Origin: Polychytrium aggregatum
Taxonomy: Eukaryota > Chytridiomycota > Chytridiomycetes > Polychytriales
Direction of reading: 5' to 3'
Assembly (NCBI RefSeq): GCF_025602895.1
Contig: NW_026516298.1
Span: 119,958 to 183,957 of the forward strand
Length of the DNA stretch: 64,000 bases
The notes beneath the pieces are model-generated. The model saw only the letters and a program-made list of their open reading frames with translations. It was not told the DNA's origin and did no database searches. Both the position numbers and the translations under genes were made by a program. Position 1 is the stretch's first letter. Every line of letters begins with the position of its first letter. This document shows positions 22,595-34,004 of this stretch, one piece after another.

Positions 22595-24536
22595 CGATCC
22601 GAGGGCAGGGTGGACGAGGCACGACCAGCGCAGAACGGGCTTTGAGACAAAACCACAGCAGGTGTCCGCGCCCGTCTGAGACTCGCTCTGCGGCGGACGG
22701 AGGTGGCCGCTGCACGTTGCTGTCATGAATGGAACTATCAAGTCGTTGGCCCATGTCTTGAGACAGAGCGGCCCGAAGCGAGCAGCGTGATGGCAACCAG
22801 GAACGCCCGCGAACCCTGGCACACATGGTCCTTGGCACACATGGTCCTTGGCGTGGACGGGAGGCGACCAGAGGGGTGATGCCTTTGAGCCTCGAGACGA
22901 GAGCGTTGCCAGGACCAACCCACGCCAAGTCACGCGCCTGTCCTGCCACAGCCACAGCCACTGCCACAGTCACCGCCCCGCTCGTGCGACACGGTCTCTG
23001 AGGCGCGACCCCCCAGCCTTGTACCTCGCGGAGCGCGATCATGTGCGAGACCGGCCAGGGACACGGCGCGACGGCGCGGCCACATGAGCAACCATGCAAC
23101 GCGCACACTTGATCCTTGGGGAGGTGCAGCAAGGGCGCTCACGGCTTTTCCTTGCGCCGTTGCTATCTGGGCACACTGCCTCTGCACCCGACAGACCAGC
23201 AGGCCAGGCGACGCTCGCGCTGGGCAACGCTTCCTTTGCCCCTCCCCACTGCAAGGGAGGCACGCCGCGGACGGATACCGGCATCACTTGTCCTCCCGAG
23301 CGACAAACCGCTCGTGCGGAGCGGCCTTGCTGGCCCGTTCATCGTTGCCGCGGCAGAGTCCCGTTCCCACGCTCGGCCGATAACGAGCGACCGCTCAGCC
23401 GGACAGCGCGAATGCGAGCCATTGGTCTCGCCCTTGTGTCGAGCCGCAGCCTGTGCGGATGCACCGCCGAGGGCGAGCCTGGCAGAGAGGCAGTTGCTGG
23501 CTGCTGGTCGTCGCCGCAAGCACGCAATGCGGCGCCAAACACGTTCTGCTCAGTCTGCACCGCTGACCACAGCCATGACGATCTCTGCTGCAAACTCTGC
23601 TGCCAAGATTGTGCACCAGACCAGCACCAGCATCATCACCAGCACCTGCGGAGGAGCCGAGGCCAACGCAGACATGGTCAGCGGGCACACGACCGATTCA
23701 GGAGCCACGGGTCTCATAACATAAACCAGGCAGTTTGTATTACAACGCGCAAAAGCTCGGGGAGGACGTTTCCGCGATGAGGGTGCATTGATACGAGGGA
23801 GGAGAAACATCCGCGGGGTGCTTTTGGGGGGGGGTTGGGGTTTCCTATTGATTTTCTGGGGGGGGGAGTTTCGCCTGACTGTTTTGAACAATAACGAGGG
23901 GGGTTTTCCAGAATCAGAACTTGAGTGGCACATAGGAGAGTTGGTAAGGCAGGAAGAAACGAGGAAAACAACCCGTTTTGTGGGGGCAAGAGAGAGAGAG
24001 AGAAACGGATCAAGCTATGCAATCAAAATCACACAGCGTCCTAAGAGGGATGGATAAGGAGACGAGACAAAAGCCACAACCTCGACGAGAAAGCCCATTA
24101 AAGACGACCAGCAGCTAAGAAAAGGAAAAGAGGAGAGAAAAAAAAAGGATAACAACAGCGACGAGTATATGTTGACGGAGAGACGAGAAAAGCAGAGGGC
24201 GGGGGAGTCGACAAAGCAGCAACCGACGAGAACTGTTAACTGGGTACATGAGAGTCCCTCTCGACGGCCCTCAGTGCCAGGATGTAAAAGGTACATGCAT
24301 AAACAGGCCAAACAATGAGATCAGTCGAGGATACAAGGAGGGAGGTTGTCGAGGGCAGGACTGCGATGGACGTGCTATGTATAGCAGGGGGGAGGGACAA
24401 TGATACGATGCGTGCCGTTGTCATCAAGACGTAGCCAAACAAAACTGGTTCGATGAGAGGAGCGAGCGGCAATGGCGAGGCTGTGCTTGCCGTCGGGAAG
24501 GGTTTCACACCGTCGCCGTGTCTAGCCGTGGTATGG

Positions 24537-24585
<49 letters not shown>

Positions 24586-24656
24586 CATCAACAGTCGGCG
24601 GGGCTGGTGAGGGCCTTCTCTGGAGACGACGGGAAAAGCCAGCCGGGGTCGACCGC
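22595..24656. other. 2-kb region without a supported gene
   Basis: Several overlapping open frames of 100-230 codons exist at 23084-23780, but they are Arg/Ser/Ala-rich in every frame, which is what high GC produces, and none has a recognised domain. One frame near 23545-23605 is Cys-rich (FCSVCTADHSHDDLCCKLCC) but is not supported by splice sites or a clear start. From 23800 the sequence turns purine-rich with G runs and GA repeats, probably the long 3' flank of the zinc-finger gene that ends at 24657. Confidence 0.4.
24535..24587 (+). repeat. (GAGCCA)n hexanucleotide array
   Basis: About nine perfect units, roughly 70 bases beyond the stop codon of the first zinc-finger gene, probably in its 3' UTR. 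Confidence 0.95.
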
Positions 24657-25793
24657 TCAGAGCTTTCGGGGCAAAGGTTTGCCCTCGTCTCGCAGCTTGG
24701 CTTCGTGGGCGATTTTGAAGATGGCATCGGGGGTACGCAGAGGATCCTTGGGGTCAACGCAGTTGATCAAGACGGCCTTGCCGGAGAGTAGGTGCTTTCG
24801 CAGCCCGTCCGCTCGGGCAAAGGGCGACTGACATCCGGGGCAGACCCAGCGCTTGTCATCGGGGCCGCCGTGGAGCGACTTTGTGTGGCGACGCAGCTCC
24901 TGCGGGCGGCGGAAGGAGATGGAGCAAATGGAGCACGAGTAGGGTCGCTCGGAGGAGTGGCTGATGAGGTGGTTGGTGAGGTTGTGGCGACGCTCAAACT
25001 TGGCACCGCAGACGTTGCAGATGAAGTTGGAAGCCCCCGAGGCCGTGGTTGCGCCAGCCGAGGTCTGATTGGCAGAGGTGGGTGAGTTGAGGGTCTGCGG
25101 CGAGCCGTAGCAGGCATCCATGTCCATGTCGTTGATAGAGGCGAGGTCGATCGAGACAGCGCTGCTCTTTCGTCTCTCGAGGTAGTGCGACTGGCCGTGG
25201 GGGCTTTGGTACGGGATCGATCGACTCGAAAGGGCGGGCGAGTTGATTGACATGGGGGATTGACGAGAGTGAGCTGCATGCGGCACAGGCGAGCTCATGT
25301 GGTCGGCAGAGCAGCAGGCGCCATCGTGGGCGTGGAAGGACGAGGCAGCAGATGCGTCGGACGACTTGTGAGCATCCTGATGGGCACCCTGATGGGTACC
25401 GTGGCTGAGAGACTGGAGCTGCTGGAACGACGGGAGCTGGTTCAGAGGGGGAAGCTGCTGCAGCGGAGGCAGCATCGGACGGATCGGTTCGTCCACAGTC
25501 GCAGAGATCGAGCGGTTGGAAGCAAAGTAGCTTGGCAGCGGCAGCGAGGGTCGTCTGTTGGGGCTGAGGTTGAGCTGATGCGGGAATCCATGTGACTGGG
25601 GCGTAGCGGAGACGGGAGCATCGGGGGTGTAATGGTGATGATGATGGTGATGGTGGTGATGGTGGTGCTGGCCAAGGAGCGACGATTGCGACGGGGTGGC
25701 CATCGAATCGTCCTGAGACACAGTCTGGTCGTTCAAAGGCTGCAGAGTCGAAGGGGTAGGATCGGTGTTGACGATATCTTGGATGCGCATCAT
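24657..25793 (-). CDS. C2H2 zinc-finger protein, putative transcription factor (paralog A)
   Basis: An intronless gene of 378 aa. The N-terminus MMRIQDIVN matches the start of the neighbouring gene at 28845-29909. A run of 12 histidines lies at about residues 44-55, then a Pro/Ser/Gln-rich region and a Ser-rich middle. Two classical C2H2 fingers follow, CNVCGAKFERRHNLTNHLISH and CSICSISFRRPQELRRHTKSLH, the second with an RRPQELRRH recognition helix. A third finger-like unit has CPGC and FARADGLRKHL but an unusual spacing, followed by a conserved tail (INCVD, IFKIAHEAKL). The fingers and Gln/Pro/His-rich body suggest a DNA-binding regulator; targets are unknown. ATG at 25793 is the first in frame. 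Confidence 0.88.
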   Translation of the reverse strand: MMRIQDIVNTDPTPSTLQPLNDQTVSQDDSMATPSQSSLLGQHHHHHHHHHHHHYTPDAPVSATPQSHGFPHQLNLSPNRRPSLPLPSYFASNRSISATVDEPIRPMLPPLQQLPPLNQLPSFQQLQSLSHGTHQGAHQDAHKSSDASAASSFHAHDGACCSADHMSSPVPHAAHSRQSPMSINSPALSSRSIPYQSPHGQSHYLERRKSSAVSIDLASINDMDMDACYGSPQTLNSPTSANQTSAGATTASGASNFICNVCGAKFERRHNLTNHLISHSSERPYSCSICSISFRRPQELRRHTKSLHGGPDDKRWVCPGCQSPFARADGLRKHLLSGKAVLINCVDPKDPLRTPDAIFKIAHEAKLRDEGKPLPRKL

Positions 25794-26020
25794 CTTGGCA
25801 GACAGAGACAGGGGGGGGTGAATGCCAGTGGGGGGGAGGTGGTGTTGGTTGCTGCAGGAGTGTACAGCGCAGATGAGGGTGTCTTTCTCTTGGGAAGAAG
25901 GGGCGGGCAGGCGAGATATCTGGCAGTCGAATCGAAGCGTTGAGGGGTTGAAATGTTAGCGGTTGGGGCGTTGGTGGGGAGACACTGACAGAAAGGTGTA
26001 GAGCACAACGATGCAGGGGA

Positions 26021-26108
26021 AGCAGCAATCCAGGACAACCCAAGACAACCCAGGACAACCCAAGACAACCCAGGACAATCCAGGACAACCCAGGACAATC
26101 CAGGACAA
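26021..26108 (+). repeat. Decamer minisatellite (caggacaacc / caagacaacc)
   Basis: About eight tandem units alternating mainly between caggacaacc and caagacaacc, upstream of zinc-finger paralog A. Confidence 0.9.
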
Positions 26109-27717
26109 GACTCACTGCTCACGGGAGAGAGACGAAGCGGAAAGCAGCCCACCAGACGACCGTCAGAGCCGAAGAGAAAAAGGCACTTGGGGGGTTGCCG
26201 GGCGGCGTGGTGCAAGAATATAAATCGAGCGGGGGGGGTTGCGAGCGACAGCGGGGGCGGCGAGGGGCTCGGCCGTGGAACGAATGGCAGGCCGCGGTTG
26301 GTCCTGCAGCGCAATGGGCGGCCACAGCGTGCGGGCGGGTGGGTGGCCCCGCACGGCCGCGAGTGGGCAGCAAGCGGGCAGCAAGCGGGCAGCGCGCACA
26401 AGGGCCGACCCCGCAGGTGCAACGGGTGCTCGCCCGTGGAGCCCACTGACCCGCCTTGCCCGCGACAGCAAGGCGCTCGACGGCGCAACAAGGGGCGGCC
26501 ACATGATGCCGCAGACTCGCACGGCAAGGGGCGGGTGCGCCTGCGAGTGCGAGTGGGATCTGCGAATGACAAATGTGTTAATGGCAGTGTTAATGATGAT
26601 GTGCTAATGATATATGTGTTTATGCTAATGATATGTGTGTGTGTTAATGATATGTGTGTGTGTTAATGGTATGCGACCAATGATACATGCTCGTGGCCCA
26701 TGTGTTAATGATACGTGGCCCAATGCTCCATCTCTGAATGGCCGGCGCTGCTCTCGCATCTCATCCACTGCCGCTGTCGACACAACGGCGCGGCAGACAA
26801 CAAGCCGGCGAACGGGGGCATGTGAGCGCGTTGCCTGGTCTGTGCGGCCGCGCTCGGCCACACAACGGGGCTGCCCACTCGCACAACGCCGATAACCTTG
26901 GGCCAGCCGCAGTGGTGTTTGTGGCGGCAATGTTACCGCATCGGGGCACGGCACTTGAACAACATTAACGCACGTTGGCCACGCTCCAGCAACATGACCA
27001 CACTCTCGCAACGCTCGCAACACTCTCGCAACTGCCCCCACTCTCCAGAAACAGCACCAACACAACACAACACACCACCAACGCAATACAACACCACCAA
27101 CACACCACCACATCTCCACAACAACGTTACAGCCCAGCACCAACCCCCACGGACCAATCGCATCGCCCTGCTCAGGCACTGTCCGGGCTGCCCACGTCCT
27201 GCTTCTCCACAGCCCCCCACGCTGCTGTTGGGCTGCTCGCCGTCCTGCCCACGGCGTCTGTTGCCGTGCCAAGGCCCTGTGTGCTCGCTCGACGGCCTGG
27301 TCTGACCTGGCCTGACCCAGACCAGCGCCTTGTCGCTCGGCATCCCACACCGGCTCGCCGTGGCCGCCTCGGTTGAGCAAAACCTGCCCTCGTCGGCCCA
27401 GATCCGCCACGGTCGCAGCCATGACCAGTCGCAACCTACCAGCCGAAGCCGCCCTATCTTCGCCGCCACACGCACCTCTATCTCTCTGTGCAACTCCACC
27501 AGCCCCCACCTCTGTGGCCCCCTCTGCTCCTCGTGTGCGAGAAAACAGCCTGATCCTGTCTCGTGTGTGGGAAATGCATGGGGGGCTGCTGCCTCGAGCA
27601 GTGCGCGGCACTGCCGGGGAGATGTCTGGCCAGGTCCAGATAGCGTCTCATGGGGGCCCTCACTCTCACAGATGCCCATGGTGCTGGGAGCTGGAGGTCA
27701 GTTTTTTTTTTCTCTCC

Positions 27718-27775
27718 TTGCTCACTCACTCACTCACTCTCTCATTCACTCACTCACTCACTCATTCACTCGCTG
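27718..27775 (+). repeat. (CTCA)n tetranucleotide microsatellite
   Basis: An imperfect CTCA/TTCA array of about 55 bases in intergenic DNA, preceded by a T9 run. Confidence 0.9.
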
Positions 27776-28844
27776 GTGCCCTCTCCGGCTCCGGACCCGC
27801 ACATGCTGGCAGCAGTGACAGATTGTCGAACCACCGCCTCTTGGCGAACAGAGCCGTCATCGGGCAGCATCAAAGGAAAGGGGGTCCTCGCAAATTTGGG
27901 CGTTTTCGTGGTCGAGAGCGGGAGGGTTGACTTTGGCTTGTGCGGCCGTGGGATTAGGCGCTGGTGGGTTCTCCGCCAGAACAGCCGGGGGGGGCACGCA
28001 TCGTGACGAGAATAACCAGCAAATGTGAAGAGAAACAAAAAGACAAGACAAAAATATCATTTGTACATGCAAAGAAGCCATAATTCGTAGGGGAAAGAGA
28101 CGAGGCAAGAGCTGGACAAAACACGGAAGGATGAAGCCGCTTGGGGGTGGCGCTCAGGGCTGGTATGCGATACACACCGCGAGTGCCGAGCAGACGGTAG
28201 AAGCGAGAATCAGGCAAGCGCACATAAAATAGGAATGGCAAAGAACAAAACAAAGCAAGGCAAAAAAATAACCCGGACCAGACGAACATCGGACACGAGT
28301 CTGCCAGGGCAGCAGCAGCAGCCGGTCCACCATCGATAGCATCCAAACAACCCGTGGCCAAACCGAGACACCACTACCAGACCAGAACAGAAATGCGCAA
28401 ATGTACAAGCACTGCAGGGCAAGCCGTGGGACCAGCCCGCCCCCGAGCGAGATCATAATCAGGCATGCATGCACAGCAGGATCAGGCCGTGGCTCCCACG
28501 ACGGATCGAGGGGCGTGGGAGGAGCGCACCGGTCGAGCCTATGATCTCGTTGGGAGGGGGATCACAGGCCATCCCGTCCGGACGCTCCCCCCCCCGCGAC
28601 GAACAAGAAAAAAAAATAACCATGATAAGCAGGTGCCAACTTGGAAGCGCAATTCGATTCGTGGTATGCGGGGTGCGCTGGCCTGGGCACATGGCGAGCA
28701 CCAGACAGGCTTCCCACGGTCTTGTCTATGAGCCTCGGTGGAGAGCGTGGCTGGGAGAGCCTGGGGGTCATGACAGCTGCCCTGGTCCGAGTTTCTAATG
28801 CCACCCACCCATTCCGCTTCTTGGTCTGGGGAAGGGCGGGCCCT

Positions 28845-29909
28845 CTAGTTGCTCTGGCTCTTCAGAGACTTGACCTTTTGGCGCTTGAGCTTGTTTTCGT
28901 GAGCCAGATTGAACACATGGTTCGGGTTGCGGGCATCAATATCGACACAGCCCTTGAGCAGTGCCCGGTTCGAGTTGAGATGCTTCCGCAGCCCGTCCGC
29001 CCGCGCAAAAGGCGCCGAGCATCCCGGGCAGACCCATTGGCGCTCCTCGGGGCCGCAGTGGATCGACTTGGTGTGTCGCCGCAGCTCCTGCGGCCGACGG
29101 AACGAGCGGCAGCAGAACTCGCAGACAAACGGCTTGGAATAGTCGGCAACGGCAGTACCTCCGTGGTGATGGTGGTGGTGATGGTGGTGGTGGTGGTGGG
29201 GTTGGTGGGGTTGGTGATGGTCGGGCCTTGGTGGCGCCTTGATTTCGCCGTTGTCCTGGGTGTGGGCGGCAGCGTGTTCAGGGGGCTGCGACGCCGGGGG
29301 CTGTGGGAGAGCGGCAACGCTTGGCAGCAGGAGGCGAGCAGTGTCCCGCGAGCGAGACCAGGGGAACTCATGGTCGGGCTGGCAGTCGGGGTCGCTACTG
29401 TCCAGGTCGTCGGGCCCTCGCTTCTGGCGGTCGAGTTCTTTGCTCGGATGCTCAAAGTCTTCCTGGTGCTGGCTCTCGCCGCCATCGGAGCTGGTGGCGA
29501 GAGCCCGGGACCGCAGCTGGCTGTGGAAGGCATGCGGGCCAGACTCTTGGTGGGCGCAATCCGGGCAGCTTGGGTGTGCTGCTGGCTCGGTCCTGGGTCC
29601 GGGACGGCCGGCACGCCCCGGTATGTCGGCCAAGAAGGTTGAGGCAGGCAGAGAGGCCGGTTGCAGGGAGCTGGCAAGGGTGCGGCTGGGAGGAAACGGC
29701 GCATAGATGGTGGTGTCCGAGGGATGCACGACGAGCTCTGAGCGAGCGTGGAGACCAGGGAGTTCGACCCAGGGTTGGGTGGCGGAGCGGAGACGGCGGT
29801 CAAGCGAAGTGCGAGCTGGAATGCTGCTGGCATCATAGAGCCGAACGCCGGAGGGCCGGAGGATGGGCGAAGTATCTTCGCGGTTGACGATGTCGGCAAT
29901 GCGAATCAT
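28845..29909 (-). CDS. C2H2 zinc-finger protein, putative transcription factor (paralog B)
   Basis: An intronless gene of 354 aa, about 3 kb from paralog A and on the same strand. It starts MIRIADIVN, like paralog A, and also has a histidine run of about 12 residues, here just before the fingers. It keeps one classical finger (CEFCCRSFRRPQELRRHTKSIH) and the third finger-like unit with tail (WVCPGC, APFARADGLRKHL, KGCVD, NLAHENKL). The first of the two C2H2 fingers of paralog A is missing. The frame is open upstream of Met 29909, but there is no ATG-supported extension, and the shared N-terminus fixes the start. The pair probably arose by tandem duplication. Confidence 0.85.
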   Translation of the reverse strand: MIRIADIVNREDTSPILRPSGVRLYDASSIPARTSLDRRLRSATQPWVELPGLHARSELVVHPSDTTIYAPFPPSRTLASSLQPASLPASTFLADIPGRAGRPGPRTEPAAHPSCPDCAHQESGPHAFHSQLRSRALATSSDGGESQHQEDFEHPSKELDRQKRGPDDLDSSDPDCQPDHEFPWSRSRDTARLLLPSVAALPQPPASQPPEHAAAHTQDNGEIKAPPRPDHHQPHQPHHHHHHHHHHHHGGTAVADYSKPFVCEFCCRSFRRPQELRRHTKSIHCGPEERQWVCPGCSAPFARADGLRKHLNSNRALLKGCVDIDARNPNHVFNLAHENKLKRQKVKSLKSQSN

Positions 29910-30902
29910 GATAGGGGAGAGCAGTTGGGGACGACGAAGAGTTGGTGGGCTGGTGGAGACCAGGACCGATATAGACAGGGAGACAGGGAGACAGGGAGAC
30001 AGGGAAACGGAGCAAGGTGTAAGCCCGGGGGTTCGGAAAGCCAAGACGGCGCCCAACACGATGCCGGACGATGGCAGAGGACGCTGCTGCATCGCCCACG
30101 GCTCCCGCCGCAGCACCCACAACATGATGCCGGGCCATAAGCACATGGCGGCGGCTCTCTCCATGGCGCTGGCGACAATTGCTTTCTGCATGTCGCTGGC
30201 TCAGATTCCCGTGGTCACGATGGGGGTGGCGAGCGGCCTGGCATGGTGTCATGCTTCGGACTTACAGGCGGAGATGACGACACCAGCAGGTTGCGAGTGG
30301 CAAAGGGAAGTGGCAAAGGGAAGTGGAGGAGCAAGAACCACCAATGTGCTGGGATGGACTCGGCCGAACAGATGAGGCAAATGCAGGAAAATGCAGGAAA
30401 ATGTAGACAAATGCAGGCAAGACCAATGCAGACGAGACAAGTGCCAGGACCAGAGTCGCCAGAGGGAGGCTGGAGAGCAGTGGGCTGGAGCAGATGGGTG
30501 TGGATGCGCTTGTGCCTGGGCCGACAAGGAGAGGGGGGAACGAGAGCGGGCGGGGGGAGGCAATAAATGCAAGATTCCGGTCACGAAGGTGGGCGATACT
30601 GACTCGCGCATTGGGGCCGTGCGCCCCCCGGAGTTGTACTCGCAAGATAAGACCAGAGCGCTTTGCGCCCCCGCGGCAGGTGGGCGACAAAGAGTGCGAC
30701 GCAGGCGGGCTGTGTCCATTTCGCAGCCTTCGACAGCCGCCAGCAGCAGCGGGACGAAGTGCCCTGGCAAGGACATGGGCCGTCTGCTGTCTGGTCGTGG
30801 TCCACCGAGCAGGCAAGCAGGCAGGAGAGGAGGAAGGGGGGGGGGCTCGCACGCCAAGGCTGTCGGCAGACGGTGTTGCAATTGCACTGCTCGTTGCTCA
30901 GC

Positions 30903-30952
30903 CAGGCATGCCTGCCGTGCCTGCCGTGCCTGCCGTGCCTGCCGTGCCTGCG
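30903..30952 (+). repeat. Decamer minisatellite tgcctgccg-type
   Basis: About five tandem units of the decamer tgccgtgcct in intergenic DNA. Confidence 0.9.
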
Positions 30953-32883
30953 GCGATTCCGGAGCCCGAGACGGCCGGGCATCGGTCGGGCATCGGCCAC
31001 GACGCACACGCTGCCAGGCATCGATGCACAGAGGGCGCGCGAGGGAAGCAGCGCAGGACGCATGGCTGATCGATGGATGTTGTTGAAGAGGGTTGCATTG
31101 AAATGCCATGGGAGGGCGATTCCTTGGAGGGTGATATCATTGAAAAGCGGTTGATCGACAGCGGCTGCATCAGAAAATGGATACATCTATATTACTGGTC
31201 CTGCTCAACGGCAATGACTACCTCCATCGATTGCACATTGCGCATCGCACATCGTACATCGCACATCCCCGATTTTCCCACACCCTCGGCCGGCGCCGCT
31301 GCCCAAGTGTGTCGGCGGCGGCCTTGTTCGGCACGCGCGCCCCACGCCCAACAAGGACGCACGCTTGTGCTGCCTGCCCGCCGGCCCCGTGATCGGTCAT
31401 CCCAGCCAGCCGTACCCCCGACCAATCCCGGTTTCGTCCGAGGCCCTGTTCCGCCGAGGCGTGTCCAGCCCATTCCTGGAGGGGCCAGGCGAAGGGCCAG
31501 GCGAAGGGCCAGGCGAGGGCCGGTCGACGCAGCCGCAACCCAAACTCTATTGCTGGCTGGCAGTCGGCCGAGGTGTGTTGTCCTTGGCTGGAGCGAGTTT
31601 CTGGTGCAGAACATCAGGTTCGGCGGCGCTGGGCTGGGCTGTCGGGGACAGGGTCGCTCTCTGCAGGCACGCGTCCGTTGTTGCCGCGGCGCTGGTGATC
31701 GCATTTGGTGCGAGGCTGTTTTGGGCTCGGATTGCTGTTGCGTCACAGCGCGTGCTGCCGGACGCTGCGTTTGTGGATGTGTTTCGTGCCTTGCTGATTG
31801 CTTGAGATTGGGGTTGAGATTGGAGTGAGATTGGGGTTGAGATTGTGGTTGAGATTGGGATCGAGACTGAGACTCGCATTGGCAGCCTCGATCCGTCTCT
31901 GGCGATCTCGATTCCAGTCTCAGAGATCGCCCTATAGTGCCACAGTGCCGCTGTGTGTGGGCACTGCCCCATTCCAGAGCCCCCTTGTGCCTGCTCTGGT
32001 GACCAGCGGGGGGCGCGATTCCCCCTTGCCTTCAAAGCCCCCCTCCGCTGTGCACCCACCATCCTGGTGCAACCGCCCTCGGCTTCCTTACCGGCCATGC
32101 AAGCCGGTGGGGTCGGAGCTGCAACGAAGGACTCTCCCGAGGACGCAGGCGTGCTTCCGCTGGCAAGCCGGAGGAAAGCCGATGGAAGGCGCAAGGACGG
32201 AGGAAGAGGCTGGCTCTTGCGTCGCAGATGGCGCGCATGTCGGCTTTGCGAGCGGGTCATGCCCTTTCGCCGCTTCATCCCCAGCCAGCCCCCGATCTCC
32301 ATGGCGAGAGGCCACCGGCAAAAAGCAGCAAGACCAGCAGCAGCCATGTTGGCGCCTGCAAAAGCCGCAAGCGGCACCTCCCACGCCGATCATGTGGGCA
32401 GCTTCCCCCAGTTGCCCCAGTAGGCCGATCTCGAGATAGCAGCGACCCATTGCGAGCCGGAAAGATATCGCCGCTCCACGGCGCTGTCGATGCTGCTGGG
32501 CAAGTTGTCCCATGACATGAAACAGACGGCACGCAGAACCACCCGCCGGCGCCGCCTGCTTGTGTAAAAACCGCTCCCACCCAGCCAGGCCCCACTGGCC
32601 GGGGATATCGAGCACTGGCCAATGCCGAGGATCTGCCCGACCGAGAGCAGCGAGCAGTGAGCACGCCAAGTACTCTGCTGCCTGGTCTGCACTTGGCTGC
32701 TCCTATCGACCTTGCTGCTTTGCCAGCATGGCCGAGCCAATGTCCCACGCAGGTCAGCCGGCCACATCGCTCGCCCGCCCGTCCGGCTGTCCACATCCCA
32801 CACACTTGCACCATTCGCCCATCTATCACTCGCTGGGGGCTCTGCCCTTGATCAGTTGTCCGGCTCGTCCTCGCCATCTGCAC

Positions 32884-32942
32884 ACCACTCGCAGGCACCA
32901 CTCGCAGGCACCACTCGCAGGCACCACTCGCAGGCACCACTC
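32884..32942 (+). repeat. 13-bp minisatellite accactcgcaggc
   Basis: Four near-perfect tandem copies and a partial copy, with no gene near. Confidence 0.9.
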
Positions 32943-33145
32943 GCGCCGTCTCGACTGGCGGCCGTGCGAGTGGTGCAGAGGTGATGGTGTTATCTTGGTT
33001 GCGTCGCTGTCGCATATCCGGCCTCGTTACGATTGCGCTGCTGGCCCTGCGCCGCCATCGCCTGGCAGCTCGTCATCGCCACGGCCCCTGGCTCTGACAC
33101 GCGAGGAGGCGCAATATTCGGACTCTGCGTTCTTGGGCGGCTCCG

Positions 33146-33153
33146 TGACGTCA
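33146..33153. promoter_or_regulatory. Perfect CRE palindrome TGACGTCA
   Basis: The 8-base palindrome bound by bZIP factors of the CREB/ATF class. No downstream gene is assigned, so its role is uncertain. Confidence 0.3.
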
Positions 33154-33735
33154 CCGCGGGAAATGGGGGTTAGTCCCGTTGGCCATGGCAATGGCGCCGG
33201 TGATGACGCCGATGTCGATGCTGGTGCTGCTGGTGGTGGTGCTGCTGGTGGTGCTGGTGGTGCTGGTGCTGCTGATGGTGGCGGCTGCTTTCGAGATCGA
33301 TTGGTTTCGCACAGCACACCAGCCGCTCTGCACAGCCGACCCTTCCCCGCTTTCCCAATTCGACAATCGCCAAATCGCATCAGGGTCCGTCGCTGTCATG
33401 CCCTGCTGTTCGCTCTCTCCTCTCCCCCCTCGAAGGAGTGTGCGAGCCGAATCGGGCCACCGGCTCATCCCCGTCCTCGCATCGGCAGCAAACTCTACTC
33501 TGCTGCTCAGCTCTCCGTCCAAGGCAGGGACGACTGACCCCCTCATTCCCAACACGATGGACCCTGGGGATAGCCACAGCCGCTCCCAGCGGCAACAAGG
33601 CCTGCTCAGGCAGTACTCTCTGGATCACACCAAGCACGATCCCCCGGCTCCAATCGATGTCGACGAGGGGCAGGCGCCATGTCCCGCCAAGCCAGACATG
33701 GTCATGAGTTCCGCCCATAGAGTGCTCTCGGGCAA

Positions 33736-33771
<36 letters not shown>

Positions 33772-33896
33772 TGTAGCATATGAGACCAGGGTTGTATTTG
33801 TGCATCTCGGAGCAGCGCAGTTGCGGTCATGCATAGTCATCCAGGCCACGGCTGGTCTGCTTTTGGAGGCGAGAGGAGGGACATGTTTTGTCGTCC

Positions 33897-33961
33897 TTGT
33901 GGTTGTGGTTGTGGTTGTGGTTGTGGTTGTGGTTGTGGTTGTGGTTGTGGTTGTGGTTGTG
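33897..33961 (+). repeat. (TTGTGG)n hexanucleotide array
   Basis: About 11 perfect units, 45 bases beyond the stop codon of the EMP65/TAPT1 gene. Confidence 0.97.
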
Positions 33962-34004
33962 GGAATGGGGCAGGATCCCCTCCTCTCGGCCTTACAGCGT
34001 TCGG

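Larger units (their letters stand above)
25794..28844. other. Repeat-rich intergenic region between zinc-finger paralogs
   Basis: No gene is supported. Open frames are low-complexity shadows. It contains a decamer array at 26021-26108, TA/GT-rich repeats (variants of tgtgtgttaatgatatg) at about 26575-26715, a run of CAAC/ACCA-rich sequence at 27000-27125 and a CTCA-type microsatellite at 27718-27775. The first few hundred bases are the upstream region of paralog A, and the last part is the 3' flank of paralog B. Confidence 0.4.
29910..34004. other. 4-kb gene-poor, repeat-rich region
   Basis: I find no gene I can support. Long open frames occur on both strands but are Arg/Ala/Pro-rich and shift between frames. 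Repeats include gggagacag units at about 29975-30003, decamers at 30903-30952, gattggggttga-like units at about 31803-31860, 13-mers at 32884-32942, Val/Leu-coding or Ser/Thr-coding GCTGGT tracts at 33220-33280, ctgg units at 33739-33772 and a TTGTGG array at 33897-33961. A perfect TGACGTCA palindrome lies at 33146-33153. An open plus-strand segment from Met 33556 (MDPGDSHSRSQRQQGLLRQY) may be one exon but has no partner. Confidence 0.4.
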
